Shown: positions 35,023-43,240 of the stretch, piece by piece
How the letters are laid out: every line of letters starts with the position of its first letter
How positions within the stretch are numbered: position 1 is the first letter of the stretch
Assembly: GCA_963800285.1 (NCBI GenBank)
Contig: CAWDAL010000015.1
Coordinates: 390,395-454,394 of the forward strand
Source: DASUPK01 sp963800285
GTDB lineage: Bacteria; Actinomycetota; Thermoleophilia; Solirubrobacterales; 70-9
Length of the DNA: 64,000 bases
Direction: 5' to 3'
Notes under the pieces: generated by a model
Told to the model about the DNA's origin: nothing
The model's input: the letters and a program-made list of their open reading frames with translations, nothing else
The model's database searches: none
Position numbers and translations under genes: made by a program

Positions 35023-35756
35023 GCGCGCCAGAGCAGGTAGCTGCCGAAGCCCTCTGTGCCGTCGACGTGGCAGCTGAATAGCCCGGCGGCCGTACTGCCC
35101 GATTCGACGACGCCGAGCGAGGAGCCGGAGACGCGGACCGCGGCGGCACGGCTCGATTGGTCCGCGTCTTCGGGCCAGAGCTCGAGCCCGAGGCGCGTCG
35201 GCTTTCCCGAGGCGTCGTACTGCGTCGAGATCATGGTCTCCTCGAAGGGCGTGGCGCTCTCGCCCTCCAGCATCCAGCCGGCCGCATGCTCCTCTCCGTG
35301 GCCCTCGGAGTCAGGCAGTCTCACCGCCGAGGCGATCAGGAAGGACGCATCGCCGCGCTCGATCGCGAGGTGCCTGAGGACCGCGCCGCCCTCTACCGGG
35401 TTCGAGCTCCAGCGCGCGACGTAGCCCGAGCAGCGGACGGTCTGCGCCCCGTCCGCCGAGTGAACCTCCGCGGCGCAGGCGCTGAAGCGCAGGCCGTGAG
35501 GGTCCCGCCCCCCGGTGTCGGCCAGCGGCACCTCGGCGGTGCGCGGCGCCAGCGTCGCCTCGAGCGAGAGCTCGCCGGCCGAGATCTCGAGCGTGGCGGC
35601 GTCCCCGCCCTCCTCCATCGCAAAGCTGGCCGGCCGCGCCTCACCCTGGCTGAGCAGGACCGCTCCGGGCTCGCCGACGTCCCAGACGAGGCCGCCGATC
35701 CCGGCGCCGACGTCCGCAAAGCCGCAGACGAGGGCTGCGTGGCCGTCGGCGTTCAT
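35019..35756 (-). CDS. Hypothetical protein
   Basis: 245 residues, acidic, without signal peptide or membrane segments. Several beta-strand-like stretches with repeated Ala/Gly/Glu. No recognised domain. It sits between fxsA (4-bp overlap) and the HAD gene (4-bp overlap), so all three are probably translated from one message. Confidence 0.65.
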   Translation of the reverse strand: MNADGHAALVCGFADVGAGIGGLVWDVGEPGAVLLSQGEARPASFAMEEGGDAATLEISAGELSLEATLAPRTAEVPLADTGGRDPHGLRFSACAAEVHSADGAQTVRCSGYVARWSSNPVEGGAVLRHLAIERGDASFLIASAVRLPDSEGHGEEHAAGWMLEGESATPFEETMISTQYDASGKPTRLGLELWPEDADQSSRAAAVRVSGSSLGVVESGSTAAGLFSCHVDGTEGFGSYLLWRA

Positions 35757-36361
35757 CCTCCGAAGGGCTCCCGGCCCGGAGGCAGCTCGTCCTCGTCGCG
35801 GATCTCCTGCCCGGTGCCCTCGATGTCGTCAGGACGAGGCCCGGTGCGGGATGGCCCCCGCTCCTCCCAGTCGAAGAGATCCTCGAAGGCCGGGCCACGC
35901 GCGTATTCGTCCCGGCCGCCGGGGGTGGGGCCCGCGTCCTCGGGAGTGCGGCGCCTGCGCGTCGAACCTGCTGTCCGCGCGGAGGTCCACATCGTCCCCA
36001 TGGCCATGCGCCTGCGGACGATTCGCGACGAGATTCCCCGCACGATCGCGCGCGTCGGCGGAATCAGCAGGAAGAGCCCGAGGATGTCGGTGAGGAAGCC
36101 CGGCGTGATCAGCAGGGCGCCACCGAAGATGACCAGGATGCCGTCGAAGACCTCCTTGTGAGGCAGTCGGTTCTCCGCGAGCGCCCGGTTGAACTGGATC
36201 CAGGCCGCCCGTCCCTGGTGGCGGAGCAGCATCGAGCCGAGCAGAGCGTCCAGGAGCAGCAGCACGAGGGTTGGAACCACACCGATGGCGCCGCCGACCT
36301 GGATGATCACGTAGAGCTCCGCGATCGGGACGACGATGAAGATCAGGATGAGCAGCCACAC
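35753..36361 (-). CDS. fxsA: FxsA family membrane protein
   Basis: 202 residues. The first half is typical FxsA: MWLLILIFIVVPIAELYVIIQ helix, LLLLDALLGSMLLRHQG, then FGGALLITPGFLTDILGLFLLIPPTR. Family members are cytoplasmic membrane proteins; E. coli FxsA affects phage exclusion. The C-terminal 70 residues are charged and acidic and are not part of the core. First gene of a three-gene overlapping operon. Confidence 0.9.
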   Translation of the reverse strand: MWLLILIFIVVPIAELYVIIQVGGAIGVVPTLVLLLLDALLGSMLLRHQGRAAWIQFNRALAENRLPHKEVFDGILVIFGGALLITPGFLTDILGLFLLIPPTRAIVRGISSRIVRRRMAMGTMWTSARTAGSTRRRRTPEDAGPTPGGRDEYARGPAFEDLFDWEERGPSRTGPRPDDIEGTGQEIRDEDELPPGREPFGG

Positions 36362-36430
36362 AGCCTCGGAAGGCTACTCGTGAGGCCGATCCGGCAGACC
36401 CGGGATCCGACCTCCCTATCCTTGTTCGAG

Positions 36431-36667
36431 ATGAATCGCGACCAGGCACAAGGTGAGCGTGACCGGATGGCCGCCGAGCACCCGGACGCGACCTGGCTGG
36501 TGGCCGAGCAGCGGCCCGGCGCATGGGCCGTCGTCAAGCTCGGTTTGTCACCGAGCGAGGCGCCGAGCGGAAGCGCCACCGAGGAGCGGGCAAAGCCCGA
36601 CTACGCTGAGGATCCACGGAACGTCTCGGAGGTCAATCGAGGCGGCAACTGGGTAGCAGGAGGCTGA
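36431..36667 (+). CDS. Small hypothetical protein
   Basis: 78 residues starting MNRDQAQGERDRMAAEHP. Contains WLVAEQRPGAWAVVKLGL. Charged, soluble, unknown. Its TGA overlaps the ATG of the MIP18 gene by one base, so the two are coupled. Confidence 0.6.
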   Translation: MNRDQAQGERDRMAAEHPDATWLVAEQRPGAWAVVKLGLSPSEAPSGSATEERAKPDYAEDPRNVSEVNRGGNWVAGG

Positions 36668-36975
36668 TGGCAACCGAAACCACAACCGAAGAGGACATCT
36701 ACGAGGCGCTCGAGGAGGTCATCGACCCGGAGCTCGGGCTCGACTTCGTCTCCCTCGGCCTCGTCTACGACGTCGAGATCGAGGGCCCCGAGGCGTTCAT
36801 CACCTTCACCCTGACGACGCCCGCATGCCCGATCGGGCCGCAGGTCTCGGAGCAGATGCGCGAGTTCGTCGGGCAGATCGAGGGGATCGACAAGGTGCAT
36901 CCGAAGATGGTCTTCGATCCGCCCTGGTCCCCGGAGATGATGTCCGAGGACGCGAAGTTCGCGCTCGGGTATTAG
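36667..36975 (+). CDS. MIP18/DUF59-family iron-sulfur assembly factor (SufT-like)
   Basis: 102 residues. Classic DUF59 features: ALEEVIDPELGLDFVSLGLVYDVEI and TTPACPIGPQVSEQM with the conserved Cys of the TTPxCP motif. Family members help insert Fe-S clusters; in actinobacteria the gene often lies in the suf operon, whereas here suf is about 25 kb away. The last 45 coding bases belong to the attachment repeat of the adjoining mobile element, which re-creates the native 3' end. Confidence 0.9.
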   Translation: MATETTTEEDIYEALEEVIDPELGLDFVSLGLVYDVEIEGPEAFITFTLTTPACPIGPQVSEQMREFVGQIEGIDKVHPKMVFDPPWSPEMMSEDAKFALGY

Positions 36976-36982
36976 CCCGCAA
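36931..36982 (+). repeat. attL direct repeat
   Basis: Starts CCGGAGATGATGTCC and ends TTAGCCCGCAA. Identical to 42864-42915 except T at 36972 against C at 42905. Contains the last codons and stop of the MIP18 gene. Confidence 0.88.
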
Positions 36983-36999
36983 ATCGGCCAGTTGTGCTG

Positions 37000-37026
37000 A
37001 AACCGGGTCCCGAATGGGTCCCAAGA
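37000..37026 (+). repeat. Integrase arm-type repeat, left
   Basis: AAACCGGGTCCCGAAT followed by GGGTCCCAAGA. The same arrangement recurs at 42758-42786 near the right end, so these are probable accessory integrase-binding sites. Confidence 0.5.
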
Positions 37027-37127
37027 CACCGGGACTTGGTGCGCATGTTGAAGCTGCCGGAGTGCGGCTGCGGCGGGTGTGAACGACCTGATCCGCGCCC
37101 GACCGCCCAAGCCGCGATACTGATTTC

Positions 37128-37795
37128 GTGACTGATCGGCGAGGTGCATATTCGGCTGAGCGTGCCGCAGCGATATCGGGAGTGCCGTGGTCGACGGTGC
37201 ATGACTGGGCCAGGAAAAAGGTTCTGGTGCCGAGCTTGTCACCAAGGAGAATCAAGCTCTGGTCGTACACGGACCTGATTGGTTTGCGCATCATCCATTG
37301 GCTTCGTCACCCAAGACCGGCTGGGACGGCGAAGTCATCCCCGCGGCTTCGATGAAGGAAGTCCGGAAGGCCTTGGAGGCTCTAGCCAACCTGGACCTTG
37401 GTCTCTGGGAATCGGAGGAGGGGGAGATGGTTCGGGTCGATCGGAGCGGGAAAATCTACGTCGGTCGGCCGGACGAGAGCATGACCACCTCGGGTCAGCG
37501 CCACGCGGAGTGGCTCGACTTGATCGCTCCGTTCGAATCAGAGCATGGGATCCGCGGACCTGACCTTATTCGGCCGCGGCCACAACTACGGATCATTCCA
37601 GGCAAGTTGGCGGGCGCTCCACATATTGAGAGGACAAGGCTGGAGACGGAGGCCCTCGCCGCGCTGGCTCGGCGGGTGGACGCAGGGAAGATCTACGACC
37701 TCTATCCGACCTTTGACCGCGAGGCGATCGACCAAGCACTTGATCTTGAGGATCAGCTCGCAAGAAACCTTGAGCCCATGAAGGCAGTCGCATAA
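37128..37795 (+). pseudogene. Winged-helix/DUF433-type antitoxin gene, frameshifted
   Basis: The first frame (GTG 37128) encodes YSAERAAAISGVPWSTVHDWARKK, a helix-turn-helix start, up to WLRHP at about 37309. The protein then continues in another frame as KTGWDGEVIPAASMKEVRK through to 37795. It has a DUF433-like end (PGKLAGAPHIERTR...LYPTFDREAIDQALDLEDQL). The span is two bases over a multiple of three, so one base appears missing. Followed 16 bp later by a PIN-like gene, the usual antitoxin-toxin order. Loss of the antitoxin, an assembly error or recoding are all possible. Confidence 0.65.
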
Positions 37796-37811
37796 GCGGG
37801 CTGGTTCTGTC

Positions 37812-38318
37812 TTGGCGCTCTTCGCGCTCGACCACAATTACCCGGCGCCGATCATCGAGCGGGCGCAGCCATATCTGGCAGACGTCGAGCTTGTCTTCGT
37901 TGGTGAAATCGACCCTCGGCTGCCCGAGTTCGATGACTGGGAGCTTCTCCTGGCCCTTCATCACGACCAGCGGCCCTGGGACGGGATGATCAGCAACGAC
38001 ACGAGCATGCTCGACCAGGAACGTGAACTCGCCGTGCTCGGCTACACCCAGCTAACGCTCGTGCCGCCCGTCGCAGCGGGCCACGACCCAATCAGATCGA
38101 CTGGCCTGGTACTCACCCACATTGAGAACATTGCCTCGCGTACCACCTCCCGCCGGCCGCAAGTGTGGAGGCTTAGTGCCAGGACGGGTGGCGGTCAGCA
38201 CCCTGACGACTTCCTGGAGAAGCTTGCTGGTCGGGCGGGCATCGATCCCCAGGACCTGCGGAAGCAAGCTGCGCCGTCGAGAGATGTGCTTGAACGCAAC
38301 CCGTTAGGGCCGAACTAA
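37812..38318 (+). CDS. PIN-like toxin candidate (DUF5615-like)
   Basis: 168 residues, TTG start. N-terminal FALDHNYPAPIIERA resembles the first acidic strand of PIN-like nucleases, with further acidic residues (GEIDPRLPEFDDWELL, NDTSMLDQ). Partner to the DUF433-like gene immediately upstream, so a VapBC-like toxin-antitoxin pair is likely. Ribonuclease activity is inference from family resemblance only. Confidence 0.6.
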   Translation: MALFALDHNYPAPIIERAQPYLADVELVFVGEIDPRLPEFDDWELLLALHHDQRPWDGMISNDTSMLDQERELAVLGYTQLTLVPPVAAGHDPIRSTGLVLTHIENIASRTTSRRPQVWRLSARTGGGQHPDDFLEKLAGRAGIDPQDLRKQAAPSRDVLERNPLGPN

Positions 38319-38383
38319 CGAGGGGCGGTCCCAGCCGTAGACTGCTCCACCGCCGTCAGGAGCGCCGGAGGGGAGTGCCTTAG

Positions 38384-39307
38384 ATGAGCCCTACACGCAT
38401 CGACAACTTGAAGACGGCCGCGAGCCAAAGCACCTTGCTGCGTCGGCTCGCGCGCGGCTGGCTGGGGCGCTTCGTTCAGGCGATGATCGCGGTCTTCCGG
38501 CGCCCGCCCCACAGGCCGCCGGGCCACTTCTACTCACCGCTGACCGCCCGATCCGATACGGATCGGGCATTGTCATGGCTGGATACTCCGTCCGTTGCGG
38601 AGCTCCCTGGTCTGGATCTCGGCCCCGAATCCCAGCTTCAACTCGTCAGCGACTTGAAGCCGATGCTGGCCGAGCCCTTCGATGGCCCTCGCTACTCACC
38701 GCACAACGAGATGTTCCTGCAGGCGGATGCTGCGGTCTACCGAGCGGTGCTTCGTCATTTCAAGCCCAAACGAGTGATCGAGGTCGGGTCCGGCTACAGC
38801 ACGGCACTGGCTCTGGACACTGCGGACGCCCATCTGGACGGGCTCGATCTCACGTGCATCGAGCCCTATACGGAGGCACTACTGAGCATCCTTCACGATG
38901 GCGATTCCGGTCGGCTGACCCTGATGCCGCAACCCGTTCAGGACGTCCCAATCGACCTGTACGGAGACCTGCAGGATGGAGACGTCTTGTTCATCGACTC
39001 CACCCATGTCGCCAAGGCGGGGTCGGACGTAATCTGGTTGTTCTTTCAGGTTCTGCCGCGGCTTTCGCCCGGCGTGATCGTCCACGTCCATGACGTGTTC
39101 TGGCCGTTCGAGTACCCGAGGGAATGGCTTATCGAGGGCAGGGATTGGACGGAGGACTACCTACTTCGGGCCTTCTTGACCAACAACGCGCGGTGGGAGG
39201 TTCTCCTCTTCGCCTCCTGGCTTTGGAAGCAACATCCCGAGGCGCTGCCGGAGAACCTAAGACCCGGCGTGCCGGGGTCGATCTGGCTGCGGTCCCGTTC
39301 GGCCTGA
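38384..39307 (+). CDS. Class I SAM-dependent methyltransferase
   Basis: 307 residues, ATG behind GGAGGGGAG. SAM-binding motif I VIEVGSGYSTALAL (about 125-138), acidic ligand at CIEPYTEAL, and motif IV LFIDSTHV. The fold matches the Methyltransf_24 group common in glycan and surface modification. The N-terminus is basic (residues 1-45) and may touch the membrane. Cargo of the mobile element; substrate unknown. Confidence 0.85.
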   Translation: MSPTRIDNLKTAASQSTLLRRLARGWLGRFVQAMIAVFRRPPHRPPGHFYSPLTARSDTDRALSWLDTPSVAELPGLDLGPESQLQLVSDLKPMLAEPFDGPRYSPHNEMFLQADAAVYRAVLRHFKPKRVIEVGSGYSTALALDTADAHLDGLDLTCIEPYTEALLSILHDGDSGRLTLMPQPVQDVPIDLYGDLQDGDVLFIDSTHVAKAGSDVIWLFFQVLPRLSPGVIVHVHDVFWPFEYPREWLIEGRDWTEDYLLRAFLTNNARWEVLLFASWLWKQHPEALPENLRPGVPGSIWLRSRSA

Positions 39308-39329
39308 CGGGTCCGCCCGGCGTCTCTGT

Positions 39330-40397
39330 CTAGGCGCTTCCGCCGGTCAGGCTCACTAGGGCGCCCCAAGCCGGTTTCGCGGAGCCATCGAGTCCGAACA
39401 AGCCGCAGTGGGCCGGCCATACCTGGCCCGGTGTGTCGCTCAGCGCATACCAGACGACACCGGCGAGGTTCAGCCGCTCACGAGCCCCGGCGGCGAGCTC
39501 GAAGGTTCGCCTTAGATAGGCCGCCTGACGGGTCGGCCCGACCGTGACTCCAGACGGCGCTCCTCCCGAGGCCCAGCCGACCTCCGTGATCCAGATTGGG
39601 ATACCGGAGGCGTCGAACTGGTCCAAAGTCCGGCGGGTCGACGTCGCAGCGGTGAGCACCCTTGAAGGGCCGGCGGCGTAGGGATGAATTCCAACCGCAT
39701 TGAAGAGGCCTCGGCCGCCTCCCTGGTAAATCCGAGCGAGGAACTGACGCATCGGGATCCCGCCCTTCGGGGTGGGGAAGAGACCGCCGAGCAGGATCTG
39801 GCCGTTCGGGTCCGCACTGTCAACGGCCTCGTGGAAGCCGCGCAGGAGATCCAGGTACTCGCCGGCACTGGGCTTTGGCTTCCAGAAGAGTGGCGAGTTG
39901 GGCTCGTTCCACAACTCCCACTCGGCAATCGGCAGCTTGGGGATGTCCGGATGTAGCCGCCAGAAGCTCCCGCTCGATCCATAGCGCTGCACGGCGGCCC
40001 GGGTGAAGTCCTCAAACGACGGGAGCATGGCACCGAGCGGCGGCTGCTCGGGACTCGGTTCAGCCCAGGAGGGAGAGGCGTAGACGGTGGCGAGGACGCG
40101 GATTCCGTTCCTCGCAGCCCCTGCGATCACGTCGTCGTAGTGACTCCAGTCGTACGGAGCGCCGGGTCCACTCTGCACATAGGGCCACGCGAGGTTGATC
40201 CGAAGCGTCCCGACGCCACCGCGACCGAGTCGAGCCAGCTCCCGATCCCCCGGTAGGGGTTCCGCGCTGATGACGCCAAAAAAGCTTTCCGGTGCGCCGC
40301 CGACCCGCTGGCCTCCGCTCGGCTCGCCACCCCCGCCACCGCAACCACTCGTCAAGCAGATGATCCCCGCCAGCAGTAAAGACCCGAAAGAGCGCAC
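39330..40397 (-). CDS. Secreted glycoside hydrolase-like lipoprotein (clan A barrel)
   Basis: 355 residues. Signal peptide with lipobox TSGC followed by a Gly-rich linker. TIM-barrel glycosidase features: acid/base Glu in EWELWNEPN (about residue 165) and nucleophile Glu in WITEVGWAS (about residue 275), as in GH39/GH5-like enzymes. It would act on polysaccharide outside the cell. Cargo gene in the mobile element, opposite in strand to the others. Confidence 0.85.
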   Translation of the reverse strand: MRSFGSLLLAGIICLTSGCGGGGGEPSGGQRVGGAPESFFGVISAEPLPGDRELARLGRGGVGTLRINLAWPYVQSGPGAPYDWSHYDDVIAGAARNGIRVLATVYASPSWAEPSPEQPPLGAMLPSFEDFTRAAVQRYGSSGSFWRLHPDIPKLPIAEWELWNEPNSPLFWKPKPSAGEYLDLLRGFHEAVDSADPNGQILLGGLFPTPKGGIPMRQFLARIYQGGGRGLFNAVGIHPYAAGPSRVLTAATSTRRTLDQFDASGIPIWITEVGWASGGAPSGVTVGPTRQAAYLRRTFELAAGARERLNLAGVVWYALSDTPGQVWPAHCGLFGLDGSAKPAWGALVSLTGGSA

Positions 40398-40463
40398 GCG
40401 GCGAGCCTAGACGCCGAACGCGTCGCTTTCGATCCAAAGCGGCGCTTTTGAACCGTCCGCAAA

Positions 40464-40483
40464 GCGTCCGGAAGTCCGGACGC
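40464..40483. repeat. Short palindrome next to the long hairpin
   Basis: GCGTCCGGA-AG-TCCGGACGC: perfect 9-bp arms with a 2-base loop, 9 bp left of the long inverted repeat. Confidence 0.75.
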
Positions 40484-40492
40484 TGGTACGGA

Positions 40493-40643
40493 CCCGCCGC
40501 CCGCACCCGCGGAAGCTTTCCCAGGCACGGACCGGCCCTCCGTACGCCGCCGACCGCCCACCCACCACGATGTTTTGTGTGGGCGGTCGGCGGCTAGCTA
40601 CGGGCCGGTGGTGGTGGAGGTGAGCGCGGGTGCGGGCGGCGGG
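40493..40643. other. Long nested inverted repeat, candidate replication or transfer origin
   Basis: Three nested arm pairs: a 19-bp perfect pair (40493-40511 with 40625-40643), an 8-bp pair (40531-40538 with 40602-40609) that extends imperfectly inward, and a 16-bp perfect pair (40546-40561 with 40579-40594) around a 17-nt loop. Together they can fold into one stem of about 65-70 nt per arm. Lies 32 bp ahead of the replication-relaxation gene. Confidence 0.65.
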
Positions 40644-40675
40644 ACGGTTTGGGGGGATTTGCGTCAAGAGAGTTG

Positions 40676-41557
40676 ATGCCGAGAAAAAGAGTCAAGGGAG
40701 AGCAAGAGACGATCAGCTTCAGGGATCTGCAGGTGCTGGATTTCATCTGCAGGTTCGGTGTGGTCAATAGGACTGCCGTTCAGTGGTGGGCTGAGACCGG
40801 GAGGTCGGTGACCCTGGACAGGGAGCGTCGTCTGAGAGAAGCCGGATTGATCTCGGCCCACCCGCCGATCGGGCGAAGTGGCCCGCTGCTCGCGGTGACC
40901 TCACGTGGCCTGCGGCTCGCCGACCGAACTGAGCTCGGACCGGCCAGGGTCTCCGTCTGGTCGGCGAACCACTCGATCGTCTGCGCTCAGCTCGCCGCCC
41001 ACCTCGAGCGCTCAGGCGACGAGGTCCTCTCCGAGCGCGAGCTGCTCGCCGAGGAGCGCCACTTCGGCGAGCGCTGCTACTCGGCGCAGCGCAGCTATCC
41101 CGACCGAGGTTGGCATCGCCCCGATCTCTACCGCTTCACCCTCGAAGGTGACCAGCCCCAGGAGCACGCCGTCGAGGTAGAGCTGACCGCGAAGGCACCG
41201 GAGCGGCTGGTGGGGATACTCAACGCCTGGCAGTCCCACAAGATGCGCAACCCCGAGGGCCGTGAGCTGATCCAGCCCAGCAAGCAGACTCCCCACTGGA
41301 TCCTCTACCTCTGCGCGCCCAAGGTCGTTCCCGTCGTCGAGCGAGCGGTGGAGAAGGCTGGCGCTGACTGGTGCGTATCGGTCCAGGAGCTCTGGTTCGA
41401 GCACTCCCCATTTGCCCGACCTGAAAGCCAGCCTAGCGGCGGGCGAGGCGACGGCCGTCAACCCCCGGAGGGGGTCGGGGCGAAGCCCCTTGACGGCCGC
41501 GCCGCCGCCGCTACTGTCGCGGCCAGGTCGGGTGGGGATGAGGTTCGGCAGGGGTGA
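40676..41557 (+). CDS. Replication-relaxation family protein
   Basis: 293 residues from ATG 40676 (a TTG at 40649 would add nine). N-terminal winged helix (ISFRDLQVLDFICRFGVVNRTAVQWW), then TLDRERRLREAGLI, and a C-terminal half with an acidic core (GWHRPDLYRF...HAVEVELTAKAPERL) reminiscent of a restriction-like fold: D and E-x-E spacing as in PD-(D/E)xK enzymes. This matches the Replic_Relax family found on actinobacterial plasmids and integrative elements. Directly downstream of the long hairpin, which it may recognise. Confidence 0.8.
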   Translation: MPRKRVKGEQETISFRDLQVLDFICRFGVVNRTAVQWWAETGRSVTLDRERRLREAGLISAHPPIGRSGPLLAVTSRGLRLADRTELGPARVSVWSANHSIVCAQLAAHLERSGDEVLSERELLAEERHFGERCYSAQRSYPDRGWHRPDLYRFTLEGDQPQEHAVEVELTAKAPERLVGILNAWQSHKMRNPEGRELIQPSKQTPHWILYLCAPKVVPVVERAVEKAGADWCVSVQELWFEHSPFARPESQPSGGRGDGRQPPEGVGAKPLDGRAAAATVAARSGGDEVRQG

Positions 41558-41640
41558 CCCCTGAGCGGAAGATGCGGAATGTTCAGATTCATCTCTCCGG
41601 AATCCGCCGGGGGATCTTCGAAGATGGCAGTGAGCCCTGA

Positions 41641-42873
41641 ATGGCCGGCTACGACAACATCAGCGGACACGTATTCTTGCGCGAAGGCAAGCGGGGCGGG
41701 TCCTGGTACGCGAAGTATCGGATCGGCGAGCGCCAAAAGAAGAAGCGGCTCGGGCCCGCGTGGCGCGAGCGAGGACGTCCGCCAGAGGGCTACTTCACGC
41801 GTCGCACCGCGGAGGCCGCGCTGCAGGAACTCCTGACGGACGCCCGCCGAGGTGCACAGACTTTGGCGCCGCGCTCGGTTGGTGTGACTTTTGGTGACGC
41901 GTCTGCTGAGTGGCTCCGGTACTGCACCCACGAGAGGGCAGTGAAGCGGTCCACTCTCTTGGACTACCGAGGGGTAGTTCGGGTGCTGGATTCAGAGTTG
42001 GCGGACGTGCCGCTTGTCGAGGTGAGCACCGAACTCCTTGAACGCTGGCTCGCAGCGCGCCCACCCGCCCGCTCGAACCGGACCCGGGCGAAATACGTCG
42101 GTGCGCTCAACTCGATCTTCAAACGCGCACAGCGGGTCTGGAAGCTGCACACCAATCCCGCCGGACGCCTGGAGCGGCCGCGCGTCCGCAATACCAAGAC
42201 GATCGAGGTCCATTCGCCCGAGGAGGTTTGGGCGCTCGCGCGGGCCGCGGATGACCAGGACGCTGCCACCTTCATCGTCGCTGCCTTCTGTGGGTTGAGG
42301 ATCGGGGAGCTGCTGGCGCTCCGGTGGCGAGAGGTGGATTTCACCGCTCGCGTCGTCCGCGTGCGAGCGAGCTACACACAACACCGCGTGGATACGCCGA
42401 AGTCCTCGAGCATGCGGGCGGTGCCGATGGCCGACCCGGTGGCGCGGGCGCTCGACCGGCTCTCGCAGCGCGAGCACTTCGTCGGTGACGGCGACCTTGT
42501 CTTCCCGAATGAGGCGGGCAATCACCAGAATCCGAAGCGACTGCGCGGCCGCTACAGGGATGCTCAGGATGCTGCAGGCCTGAGAGGTCTGACCTTCCAC
42601 GATCTGAGGCACACCTTTGGGACGCTCGCAATCAATCGGGCCGATCCGGTGAGCGTTCAACACTGGATGGGCCATGCGAATCTGCAGACGACCATGCGCT
42701 ACCTGCACTTCCGCCAGCGAGACGACGAAGCCGATCTGCTTTCGGAGGCGTTCGAGGAAAACCGGGTCCCGAATTTGGTCCCGAAGAGTGCCGATCTGAG
42801 CCCAACTGGGGGCAGGTCAGAGGGTGAGGTCGTGCCTGAGCAGCCGCAGAACGTTGGATCCGCCCGGAGATGA
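41641..42873 (+). CDS. int: Tyrosine recombinase/phage-type integrase
   Basis: 410 residues. N-terminal AP2-like arm-binding segment (ISGHVFLREGKRGGSWYAKYRIG), SAM-like core-binding domain (about 85-170), and a catalytic domain with Arg in CGLRIGELLALRW, HDLRH, and GHANLQTTMRYLH containing the nucleophile Tyr. Its 3' end runs into attR, the usual arrangement for integration into a gene 3' end. The arm-type repeat at 42758 lies inside its coding sequence. Confidence 0.95.
   Translation: MAGYDNISGHVFLREGKRGGSWYAKYRIGERQKKKRLGPAWRERGRPPEGYFTRRTAEAALQELLTDARRGAQTLAPRSVGVTFGDASAEWLRYCTHERAVKRSTLLDYRGVVRVLDSELADVPLVEVSTELLERWLAARPPARSNRTRAKYVGALNSIFKRAQRVWKLHTNPAGRLERPRVRNTKTIEVHSPEEVWALARAADDQDAATFIVAAFCGLRIGELLALRWREVDFTARVVRVRASYTQHRVDTPKSSSMRAVPMADPVARALDRLSQREHFVGDGDLVFPNEAGNHQNPKRLRGRYRDAQDAAGLRGLTFHDLRHTFGTLAINRADPVSVQHWMGHANLQTTMRYLHFRQRDDEADLLSEAFEENRVPNLVPKSADLSPTGGRSEGEVVPEQPQNVGSARR
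42758..42786 (+). repeat. Integrase arm-type repeat, right
   Basis: AAACCGGGTCCCGAAT then TTGGTCCCGAAGA, matching 37000-37026 apart from two extra bases and one change. Located inside the integrase gene about 80 bp from attR. Confidence 0.5.
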
Positions 42874-42915
42874 TGTCCGAGGACGCGAAGTTCGCGCTCG
42901 GGTACTAGCCCGCAA
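42864..42915 (+). repeat. attR direct repeat
   Basis: Second copy of the MIP18 3' end, with one mismatch to attL. Immediately to its right GGTTGCG and CGCAACC form a 7-bp stem that is probably the displaced native terminator. Confidence 0.88.
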
Positions 42916-43001
42916 CGAGGTTGCGCGCGTAGTTCCGCAACCCGCGTGATCAGGGCCGAAGTGAGTGGCCACTACCGAGGCCGGAGCGGGGGTGCGCACC
43001 G

Positions 43002-43232
43002 ATGAAGCAGCGGTCGGGAACGGCGACCATGGCGGTGATGGAGCGAATCCACGACAGAGTGCACCACTGGCTGGACTCCGACCTCGTCGGGGTCGCGGTG
43101 ACGCTCGCGGCGGCAGCGGTCTTTGGCCTCGCCTTCGTGGGCTTCTACTTCGCCGGACCCATCGGCGGGATCGCCTTCGCGATCTTCAGCATCGGGCTGA
43201 TCGCGATGATTGTGATCCAGCCCGGCCGTTAG
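43002..43232 (+). CDS. Small two-helix membrane protein
   Basis: 76 residues. Basic N-terminus, then two hydrophobic helices separated by a short Gly-rich turn (about residues 29-50 and 54-73). No family recognised. The first gene right of the mobile element; before insertion it would have lain just downstream of the MIP18 gene. Confidence 0.6.
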   Translation: MKQRSGTATMAVMERIHDRVHHWLDSDLVGVAVTLAAAAVFGLAFVGFYFAGPIGGIAFAIFSIGLIAMIVIQPGR

Positions 43233-43240
43233 ACCGGCTT

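Larger units (their letters stand above)
36931..42915. mobile_element. Integrative mobile element (about 5.9 kb) in the MIP18 gene
   Basis: Bounded by 52-bp direct repeats (51 identities) that duplicate the 3' end of the MIP18 gene. Carries a tyrosine recombinase next to the right end, a replication-relaxation protein with an upstream long hairpin, a toxin-antitoxin-like pair, a methyltransferase and a glycosidase. No conjugation genes are present, so it is an integrative mobilizable or plasmid-like element rather than an ICE. Codon use is looser in its cargo genes than in the host flanks. Confidence 0.85.

Noticed and set aside
42864..42915. A second, truncated MIP18 gene at the right end of the element
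   Set aside because: Only the last 15 or so codons are present; it is the attachment repeat, not a duplicated gene.
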